Below, in pieces: positions 1 through 4,733 of a DNA stretch of 5,162 bases (position 1 is the stretch's first letter; each line of letters opens with the position of its first letter). The stretch comes from an uncultured Alphaproteobacteria bacterium (GTDB lineage: Bacteria; Pseudomonadota; Alphaproteobacteria; CASFRQ01; SAAU01): assembly GCA_949296785.1 (NCBI GenBank), contig CASFRQ010000118.1, positions 1 through 5,162 on the forward strand, read 5' to 3'. The notes below the pieces were generated by a model. That model was given only the letters and a program-made list of their open reading frames with translations. It was not told the origin of the DNA and made no database searches. Made by a program: the position numbers and the translations under genes.

Positions 1-30
1 AGACAGAAAAAGAAGGTGTTTTTATTTTTA

Positions 31-36
31 AAGGAG
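31..36 (+). promoter_or_regulatory. Ribosome binding site for the isochorismatase-like gene
   Basis: AAGGAG lies 6 bases before the ATG at 43. This strong Shine-Dalgarno sequence identifies 43 as the original start and shows that the reading frame before the in-frame TGA is part of the gene. No comparable site precedes the downstream ATG at 229. Confidence 0.8.
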
Positions 37-42
37 AATAAG

Positions 43-621
43 ATGAGACTGGATAAAAGCTGCGCTTTATTAGTCATTGACATACAGCAGGAAGATTTTC
101 GTCATCTGAATAAAAATGATGAACATAATCCGTTATGGAAAAGCATATACAATGCCAAAAAAGTTTTGGATGTCTTCTGAGCCAAGCATTTACCGGTTAT
201 TCAGATAAAAGAGGTTCATCGTAAAGATATGGTGGATTTCGGGCGTGAGTTGGACGGCGCAGAAAGCATACATTGTATGGAAGATTCCGAATATACGGAT
301 TATGCAGAGCTTACATACCCTATTGACGGTGAATATTTAATTACAAAAAGAAGGTATAGCGCTTTTTTCGGAACGGATTTGGAAATTTTGCTGAAAGGCC
401 TTAAAGTTAACACCTTATATATGATTGGCGGGCTTACCGATGTCTGTATTCATTATACGGCTGTTGATGCCCATCAGAATGATTATTTTATTAAAGTTGT
501 TACGGATGCGGTTTCCGGTTTCAGTGAAGAAGCCCATAACTATGCCTTGAAGGCGATAAAATATTTACAAAGAGAAGCTTTAATTACAACAAGTGATATT
601 GAAAAACTGAAAGAAAATTAA
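43..621 (+). pseudogene. Isochorismatase-family cysteine hydrolase interrupted by in-frame TGA
   Basis: This is a 192-codon frame of the isochorismatase/nicotinamidase-like cysteine hydrolase superfamily, close to the usual family length. Family enzymes cleave amides or vinyl ethers with an Asp-Lys-Cys triad, and all three are visible: Asp13 in LLVIDIQ, Lys102 in YLITKRRYSAFFGTDLE, and Cys135 in GGLTDVCIHYTAVDA, which also carries the typical Gly-Gly/Thr-Asp-Val-Cys loop. Codon 46 (178-180) is TGA, between KKVLDVF and AKHLPVIQIKEVHR; the frame is intact on both sides. The likely ancestral codon is CGA (Arg), one transition away, because this helix is usually basic, but that is inference. Restart at ATG 229 would give 130 residues without Asp13 and with no ribosome site, so it is unlikely to be active. 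Hand counts of two 60-base blocks give about 28-35% GC, against about 47% in pyk, suggesting acquisition from an AT-rich donor. The substrate cannot be told from sequence. Sequencing error or readthrough remain possible. Confidence 0.82.
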
Positions 622-942
622 AAAGATTCCCCGGTTGTTTTTATCAATTGCCGTTGAGTCTGAAAATTTTTGATTGAAAATGGCGGAAATATCATCACTG
701 AACTTTATTGAGCCGATTTTGCAATGATTTAAAAGTAATTTCTATAGTAAACATTACTGATCTGCTGTGTATGCAATTTTATGTCCGGGACCGTTGCTGC
801 ATTCGTTTTTTGACTTATCATGTCTATCCGCCGAAAACATGTTTTTCTTACTGTTTTATGAGGAGATTGTTTTTTATTCAAAGGACGGAGAGCACCGTTT
901 TCCATTCCGTCGCGCGTGTTTCCGATGGTTTTTGAATTAAAT
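622..942. other. Gene-free stretch between the hydrolase and the terminator
   Basis: About 320 bases hold no convincing gene. The open frames on both strands (708-935 + and 729-983 -) translate to Arg/Cys/Phe-rich strings without any recognisable family pattern, and neither has a good ribosome site. A short inverted repeat is visible: GACGGA at 884-889 against TCCGTC at 906-911, with a 16-base loop. A + strand transcript from the hydrolase would run through here to the hairpin at 943. This could be decayed sequence, a long 3' UTR or an unrecognised small RNA; nothing visible decides between them. Confidence 0.5.
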
Positions 943-975
943 AAAGGCTTTGTAAAAAAACAAAGCCTTTTTTTT
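943..975 (+). terminator. Rho-independent terminator, probably bidirectional
   Basis: AAAGGCTTTG (943-952) pairs perfectly with CAAAGCCTTT (961-970) around an 8-base A-rich loop. On the + strand the stem runs into eight consecutive T residues (968-975), the classic intrinsic terminator. On the - strand the stem begins 18 bases beyond the pyk stop codon and is followed by a weaker ATTTAATT tract, so it probably also ends the pyk transcript. It separates convergent transcription from the left-hand hydrolase and from pyk. Confidence 0.85.
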
Positions 976-988
976 GAAAACATGAAAT

Positions 989-2407
989 TTATTCCTCTAT
1001 CGTATGGACATGAAGCATGTTGGTATTTCCGGCGCCGACAAAAGGATAGCCCGCCGTGATGACAAGTTGGTCTTTGACTGTGGCCAATTCCATTTTTTTA
1101 GCTTGCTTTTGGGCTTGTTTAATGACTTCCATCATTGTCTTCGGCGTTTTGCAGACAACGGGAATCGTTCCCCATAAAACAGTAGCCTTGTGAGCAATTT
1201 TTTCATTCCCGACAAGTGCCAGGATAGGAACCGAAGGCCTTTCTCTCGCAATCCGAAAGGTCGTTGCGCCGGACATGGAATAGGTAACCACTAAAGCCGG
1301 GTTAGGTAGGGTTTTTAAAATATGATCAATGGAACCGCTGATAGAACCGGCAACACTCTTGCTTTCCTCCAACTTTTCGGATTCAAGATGTATGCGGTAG
1401 AAAGGATCTTGCTCGGTTTGTTGGATAATACGGCTCATCATGGAAACGGCCTGAATCGGGTATCGGCCGACAGCCGTTTCCCCCGACAGCATGACACAGT
1501 CAACGCCGTCGTAGACTGCGGTGGCGATATCGGATACTTCTGCCCGTGTAGGTAAAGGATTTTGAATCATGGATTCAAGCATTTGCGTTGCGATAACGAC
1601 CGGCTTTCCTTTTTGCCGGCAGACGGCAACTATTTTCTTTTGCAAAGCGGGTACCTGTTCCAAGGGGCATTCCACACCCAAGTCTCCCCTGGCAACCATG
1701 ACGCCGTCGGCCAGATCAACGATTTCTTCCAAATAATCTAAAGCCGATGGTTTTTCCAGTTTGACCATAATGGCCGCCTTGTCCTTAATCAGTTCTCGGG
1801 CATGTCGCACATCATCCGGATGCTGCACGAAAGACAAACCTATCCAATTGATATCCATTTGCAGGATTTCTTTTAAATCCGCTTCGTCTTTATCCGTTAA
1901 AGCACGGATAGGCAACATAACATTCGGCACATTAAAACCTTTGTGATCAGACAGAATCCCGTCGTTTAAAACAGTCGCTCGGGCAAAAGAATCCGTAAAA
2001 TCGTCTATTCTTAAACCGATGGCGCCGTCATTGAGAAGGATAATCATATTTTTCTTCATGACTTGGAATACTTCGGGATGGGGAAGATAGACACGTGTTT
2101 CATCGCCCGGTTTGTTTTGAAGGTCAACGGTAAAAACCTGTCCGGCTTTTAGGGAAACGCTTCCTTTTTCAAAAGTACCGATGCGCAGTTTCGGACCTTG
2201 CAGATCGCATAGGATGCCGAGTTTTGTTTTCAGTTCTTTTTCCACGCGGCGGATGAAGCGGACATTTTTGCGATGTCCGGCGATGTCGCCGTGGCTGAAA
2301 TTCAGGCGAAAGACATTAACGCCGGCCTGTGCCAGCAGTTTTATCATCTCATAGGAAGAGGTTGCCGGCCCCAAAGTTGAAATGATTTTTGTAAAGGCAT
2401 GTTTCAT
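989..2407 (-). CDS. pyk: Pyruvate kinase
   Basis: Pyruvate kinase transfers phosphate from phosphoenolpyruvate to ADP, giving pyruvate and ATP, the last step of glycolysis, in the cytoplasm. The 472-residue length is typical of bacterial enzymes. The N-terminal barrel opens with TKIISTLGPAT (6-16). FRLNFSHG (33-40) supplies the Arg34/Asn36/Ser38 potassium and phosphate site, and CDLQGPKLRIG (67-77) follows. The B domain spans roughly 78-165. The active site contains VKLEKP with catalytic Lys216 and metal ligand Glu218, then ARGDLGVE with Asp242, IATQMLESM with Thr274, and PTRAEVSDIATAVYDG (286-301). VMLSGETAVGRYP (305-317) precedes a full C-terminal allosteric domain (about 350-472). The ATG at 2407 is preceded by AGAGG (2414-2418 on this strand) 6 bases upstream, and the stop is TAA. 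It is transcribed divergently from the pilin-like gene and appears to be a single-gene unit. All key residues are present, so it should be functional. Confidence 0.98.
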   Translation of the reverse strand: MKHAFTKIISTLGPATSSYEMIKLLAQAGVNVFRLNFSHGDIAGHRKNVRFIRRVEKELKTKLGILCDLQGPKLRIGTFEKGSVSLKAGQVFTVDLQNKPGDETRVYLPHPEVFQVMKKNMIILLNDGAIGLRIDDFTDSFARATVLNDGILSDHKGFNVPNVMLPIRALTDKDEADLKEILQMDINWIGLSFVQHPDDVRHARELIKDKAAIMVKLEKPSALDYLEEIVDLADGVMVARGDLGVECPLEQVPALQKKIVAVCRQKGKPVVIATQMLESMIQNPLPTRAEVSDIATAVYDGVDCVMLSGETAVGRYPIQAVSMMSRIIQQTEQDPFYRIHLESEKLEESKSVAGSISGSIDHILKTLPNPALVVTYSMSGATTFRIARERPSVPILALVGNEKIAHKATVLWGTIPVVCKTPKTMMEVIKQAQKQAKKMELATVKDQLVITAGYPFVGAGNTNMLHVHTIEE

Positions 2408-2477
2408 TTTTTTCCTCTTTTTCTTTTGTGAAAATTTGGAAGGAATGGTATCATTTTGCGAATAATTTTCAAGATAA

Positions 2478-2483
2478 ATTATA
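2478..2483 (-). promoter_or_regulatory. Candidate -10 box of the pyk promoter
   Basis: Reading the - strand, a perfect TATAAT lies about 70 bases before the pyk ATG. The region 17 bases upstream (AAATCT at 2501-2506) is a poor -35 match and there is no extended -10 TG. The promoter is plausible from position and the perfect hexamer, but weakly supported on the -35 side. Confidence 0.45.
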
Positions 2484-2504
2484 AGCCAGCCGCCGAAAAA
2501 AGAT

Positions 2505-2531
2505 TTGCTATTTTAATTTTAAAATTATACT
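2505..2531 (+). promoter_or_regulatory. Candidate promoter for the pilin-like gene and nagZ
   Basis: TTGCTA (2505-2510, 4 of 6 to TTGACA) is followed after 15 bases by TATACT (2526-2531, 5 of 6 to TATAAT). The spacer is a little short. A perfect 14-base AT palindrome, TAATTTTAAAATTA (2514-2527), sits between and partly over the boxes; it could be an operator half-site pair or chance in an AT-rich spacer. The promoter would lie back to back with that of pyk, only about 20 bases away. Confidence 0.4.
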
Positions 2532-2570
2532 CTTTTATCAATAAAGGGAGCAAAATAAAAGAGGAGAAAA

Positions 2571-3020
2571 ATGAAAAAATATATTTTGATTTTTTTGGGG
2601 AGTTTGTGTTTGTCGTGCCTGTGCCAGCCTCGTCCGGCTTTTTCTCAGGCGAATTTCAGAAATGTCTATGAACAAACGCAGCTTTTGCAGTTGACGCAAA
2701 ATCTGCAGCTTTTAATCACGCAAATACAATCCGAGTATGGCGTGGCGGGAGACTACAACGGATTGGATGTTACCTATAATCCTTATTATGAGGAAATCAA
2801 CAAAATGCTGGCGGTTGTTTCGCCGGGGGCCTCTTTGACTGTGGAAGGAGAGGATGCTCATTTCTTTTTGGATTTTAGAAACTTGTCTTTTGCGACTTGT
2901 TCGGCTCTGGCCAAAATAGATTTCGGGCCGGGAAGCTTTTTTGATGATTATAAGACAGGAACATTTGCTGCGCAGAGTTTTTGTCGGCAGGAACCGAAAC
3001 TGGTTACGCTGTCTTTTTAA
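2571..3020 (+). CDS. Exported pilin-like protein of unknown function
   Basis: This is a 149-residue protein. The N-terminus is an ordinary Sec signal peptide: MKK, a hydrophobic core (about 4-18), then PAFSQA with a probable signal peptidase I cut after Ser25 or Ala27. Three Cys (13, 16, 18) lie in or near the core, but none sits in a proper lipobox. The mature part looks like the globular half of a small type IV pilin of the PilS kind. It has a helix (about 30-56, NLQLLITQIQSEYG), a DYNGLD turn (61-66), a beta segment around 85-104 running into LSFATCSALAKID, and a C-terminal SFCRQEPKLVTLSF. Cys110 and Cys138 are placed as the pilin disulfide pair. The prepilin leader and hydrophobic N-terminal helix are missing, so it would be a soluble periplasmic protein rather than a pilus subunit. 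The ATG has GAGGAG (2561-2566) 4 bases upstream. The export signal is clear; the pilin relationship is inferred from the residue pattern alone. nagZ follows after 57 bases with no visible terminator. Confidence 0.8.
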   Translation: MKKYILIFLGSLCLSCLCQPRPAFSQANFRNVYEQTQLLQLTQNLQLLITQIQSEYGVAGDYNGLDVTYNPYYEEINKMLAVVSPGASLTVEGEDAHFFLDFRNLSFATCSALAKIDFGPGSFFDDYKTGTFAAQSFCRQEPKLVTLSF

Positions 3021-3043
3021 TTTTGGTTGAAAAGAGGCCGGTT

Positions 3044-3111
3044 ATGGGTCGGAAATGAAAACGACGGGTAAAAATAAATGTCAAAACGGTCTTTGGTTAG
3101 GCAGTTGCTGA
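3044..3111 (+). other. Two possible short leader reading frames before nagZ
   Basis: The best ribosome site in the gap, GAGG at 3034-3037, lies 6 bases before ATG 3044, which opens only four codons before TGA at 3056-3058. That stop overlaps another ATG (3055, as ATGA), whose 18-codon frame runs past the nagZ start and ends at TGA 3109-3111. nagZ itself has only a weak GGG upstream. Ribosomes may reach nagZ by reinitiation, but short frames like these also arise by chance. Confidence 0.2.
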
Positions 3112-4112
3112 TAACGGGATTTGACGGTTTTGAGGCAAAAGCCGGGTCTAAAATCGCTTCTTTGGTAAAAAAAGGTGTCGGCGGTATTATCCTTTTTGAC
3201 TATGATGTTCAAAAAGGCAGGTTTGAAAGAAATATTCGTTCTGTCGCGCAAGTCAGAACACTGACGGATTCTTTACGCGCTTTTGCTCAGGAGGCTGAAA
3301 AAGAAGCGGGTTTTGACGGTGAGCTTCTTATCATGACGGACGAGGAAGGCGGGCTTGTTTCCCGTTTGAAACCGGCATATGGTTTTGAAAAGTCTTTGTC
3401 CGAGCTAGAAAGGGGAAGTTTGGGCGAAAAAGAAATTTATGCGCAGGCCGGTTTAATCGCCGGTAATTTGAAAAAAGCCGGCGTTAACATGAACGCGGCG
3501 CCTTGCGCAGATATTGCCTTTCCCGGGGCTTTTATCGCAAAAAAAGAAAGATGTTTCTCCGATGACGCGGCAAAGGCCGCTGCCGCTTGTTGTTTGACGG
3601 CCAAGGCTTTTTTAAAAAACGGTATTTTACCCGTTTTTAAGCATTTTCCCGGGCATGGCAGCGCTTTGGCGGATACGCACGAGGGTATGGCCGATATTTC
3701 CCGGACATTTGAAGAAAGGGAACTGCAGCCTTATATTGTGGGTGTTCGGGAAAATGTGATGCCGGCGGTTATGGTCGGACATTTATTCCATCGGGGAATA
3801 GACGCCGAATATCCGGCGACTTTGTCTTTTGAGGTGCAGACACGCCTTTTGCGAAATAAAATCGGGTTTCAGGGCGTGATTGTCAGTGATGATATTCAGA
3901 TGAAAGCTTTGCGTGATTCTTATTCTTTGGAAGAGATAGTCGTCCGCTTTTTTGAAGCGGGCGGAGACCTCCTCCTTTCAGGAAATAATCTGATGGACGA
4001 GGAAGGTCGCGAGGAGGAGATTTTTTATTTGATTGAAAAAAACATCTCCGTTGCGAGAATTGAAGAGTCCTTGCAAAGAATAAAAACGATGAAAGAAAAC
4101 ATAAAGGCGTAA
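3078..4112 (+). CDS. nagZ: Beta-N-acetylhexosaminidase, glycoside hydrolase family 3
   Basis: NagZ removes N-acetylglucosamine from 1,6-anhydromuropeptides in the cytoplasm during peptidoglycan recycling. At 344 residues it matches single-domain bacterial NagZ, and it has no signal peptide. In order it shows TGFDGFEA (13-20); IMTDEEGGLVSRL (85-97), the substrate-binding loop usually written DQEGG; and KHFPGHG (188-194). Then come ADTH with the general acid/base candidate His201; VMVGHLFHRGID (231-242) and PATLS (246-250); and GVIVSDDIQM with nucleophile Asp271. All catalytic elements are present. The one departure is Glu for the usual Gln in the DQEGG loop. ATG 3078 is chosen because the protein then begins like other family members, although its ribosome site is weak. 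The upstream partner is the pilin-like gene, 57 bases away. The scpA/scpB genes that often follow nagZ in Alphaproteobacteria are not there. Instead, fragments of nagZ itself lie directly downstream. A related family 3 specificity cannot be fully excluded. Confidence 0.93.
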   Translation: MSKRSLVRQLLITGFDGFEAKAGSKIASLVKKGVGGIILFDYDVQKGRFERNIRSVAQVRTLTDSLRAFAQEAEKEAGFDGELLIMTDEEGGLVSRLKPAYGFEKSLSELERGSLGEKEIYAQAGLIAGNLKKAGVNMNAAPCADIAFPGAFIAKKERCFSDDAAKAAAACCLTAKAFLKNGILPVFKHFPGHGSALADTHEGMADISRTFEERELQPYIVGVRENVMPAVMVGHLFHRGIDAEYPATLSFEVQTRLLRNKIGFQGVIVSDDIQMKALRDSYSLEEIVVRFFEAGGDLLLSGNNLMDEEGREEEIFYLIEKNISVARIEESLQRIKTMKENIKA

Positions 4113-4116
4113 ATGA

Positions 4117-4198
4117 ATGAGGTGGCAAAGGTCATCATCGCCGGTTGCTGTTTGAGAACAAGGCTTTTTTTAAAACGGTATTTTACCTGTTTTTAAGC
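4117..4198 (+). pseudogene. Decayed copy A of an internal nagZ segment
   Basis: Starting five bases after the nagZ stop codon, this stretch aligns to nagZ 3562-3642 (codons 162-188). The core from CAAGGC to TTTTTAAGC (4159-4198) is almost identical to 3602-3642, with a one-base loss, a shifted T/A run and ACCTG for ACCCG. The 5' half (GGCAAAGG, GCTGTTTGA) is more diverged and has a 3-base insertion. An ATG at 4113, in the nagZ frame, opens a 27-codon frame reading AKVIIAGCCLRTRLFLK against nagZ AKAAAACCLTAKAFLK, then frameshifts and stops at 4194. It is a gene fragment, not a functional gene. It also carries a bulged hairpin (4172-4193) that might help end nagZ transcription. Confidence 0.82.
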
Positions 4199-4253
4199 TG
4201 CGTGAAGAAGGGCGGAGAGGCGCAAGAGACGATTAAGGTCAAAAAGATTTCTT

Positions 4254-4343
4254 AAGGCTGTGTTCTCATTGAAAAAAAAGAACTTTCCTCGTTTCACGCA
4301 TTTCCCCGGGTGCGGCGGCGCTTTGCCGGATACGCATGAAAGA
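4254..4343 (+). pseudogene. Decayed copy B of an internal nagZ segment
   Basis: This second copy covers nagZ codons of about 176-202. From 4298 to 4342 it matches nagZ 3641-3685 at about 36 of 45 bases. Read in frame it gives THFPGCGGALPDTHE against nagZ KHFPGHGSALADTHE, so it overlaps the catalytic loop but has Cys for the second His of KHFPGHG. The preceding part, KAVFSLKKKNFPRF, aligns to nagZ KAFLKNGILPVF with two extra codons. The open frame is bounded by TGA at 4203 and TGA at 4383 and has no plausible start. Copies A and B overlap in the nagZ codons they cover, so they are two duplications rather than one copy split by an insertion. Confidence 0.78.
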
Positions 4344-4478
4344 AGCACCGGTTTTTCCCCGGTTAATCCTGATTCTGTCCTCTGACTGCCTGTGATATGC
4401 ACGAAAGAAGGAAACTGTTTTTTGCAAGCTAACCTCAATCCCGTCCACTGATAATCCGTGATACGCACAAGAGAAAAG
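4334..4478 (+). repeat. Degenerate 65-66 base direct repeats
   Basis: GCATGAAAGAAG (4334-4345), GCACGAAAGAAG (4399-4410) and GCACAAGAGAAAAG (4465-4478) recur 65 and 66 bases apart, each preceded by a GGATAC/TGATAT/TGATAC variant. The stretches between them also resemble each other (GTTTTT, then TAA-CCT, GTCC, CTGA, GTGATA in the same order). A further related word, GCGTGAAGAAGG, occurs at 4200, about two periods earlier. The first repeat overlaps the end of nagZ copy B, so the array may have grown from that fragment. The 65-66 base period is close to 22 codons. No known repeat family is recognised. Confidence 0.55.
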
Positions 4479-4631
4479 TCAATATTTTATTATTTTACAG
4501 GTAGTTGAGAAAAGGAGCTGTTACCTTATGGTTCGGATGTGGATATGAGGCGGCGGAAAAATAAAGGATAAAACGATTTATGAAACGGTATGGCAGGGGC
4601 GGCGGTTTTTTCCGACTGTGTTGTTTTCTGT

Positions 4632-4669
4632 GAATGAGAGGGTGTGAAAACTTCTCATTCCGGTTTTTT
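4632..4669 (+). terminator. Candidate terminator in the nagZ/holC convergent gap
   Basis: GAATGAGAGG (4632-4641) pairs with CTTCTCATTC (4651-4660), ten pairs including one G-T, around a 9-base loop; three bases later comes a run of six T (4664-4669). The stem is not GC-rich and the gap before the T run is slightly long, so the strength is uncertain. It could end a + strand transcript that has read through nagZ and its fragments. Confidence 0.45.
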
Positions 4670-4689
4670 ATATAGAATTTCAACCGGAA
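4658..4689. repeat. Inverted repeat overlapping the candidate terminator
   Basis: TTCCGGTT (4658-4665) is the exact reverse complement of AACCGGAA (4682-4689), with a 16-base AT-rich loop. It shares bases 4658-4660 with the 4632-4660 stem, so both cannot be fully formed at once. It lies 44 bases beyond the holC stop on the - strand and might act in ending that transcript, although no good T run follows on that strand. Confidence 0.4.
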
Positions 4690-4733
4690 ATCCTCTGGTG
4701 AGACCTTGAACGGAAGCGCAAAACAGGTTCGTG

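Larger units (their letters stand above)
4479..4733. other. Non-coding stretch between repeats and holC
   Basis: No gene is supported here. The open frame on the - strand at 4495-4683 is low-complexity and family-less. The only visible structure is the pair of overlapping inverted repeats at 4632-4689. The start of this stretch is AT-rich (AATATTTTATTATTTTAC, 4481-4498). It is the gap in which the rightward nagZ transcript and the leftward holC transcript converge. Confidence 0.5.

Noticed and set aside
178..180. Genetic code change (TGA as Trp or Gly)
   Set aside because: No other gene in the window contains an in-frame TGA, pyk and holC use TGG for Trp, and holC terminates on TGA.
708..983. 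Open frames on both strands left of the terminator
   Set aside because: Their composition is not protein-like (many Cys, Arg and Phe in no pattern), they have no ribosome sites, and the - strand frame runs through the terminator hairpin.
2571..2627. Lipoprotein signal for the pilin-like protein
   Set aside because: Cys13, Cys16 and Cys18 are not preceded by a valid lipobox (CLSC, SLC and CLC contexts), while a normal signal peptidase I site follows at PAFSQA.
3883..4128. 81-residue - strand frame opposite the end of nagZ
   Set aside because: It lies fully antisense to a well-supported gene and has no recognisable features.
4193..4468. 91-residue open frame on the - strand
   Set aside because: It runs antisense across the nagZ fragments and degenerate repeats and has no family pattern or ribosome site. 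Its internal 22-residue resemblance is only the DNA repeat translated.
4200..4478. CRISPR-like array
   Set aside because: The 65-66 base spacing is CRISPR-like, but the shared words are short and degenerate, the intervals between them resemble each other instead of being unique, and no cas gene is present.
4495..4683. 62-residue - strand frame
   Set aside because: It is low-complexity, has no family resemblance, and spans both inverted repeats.
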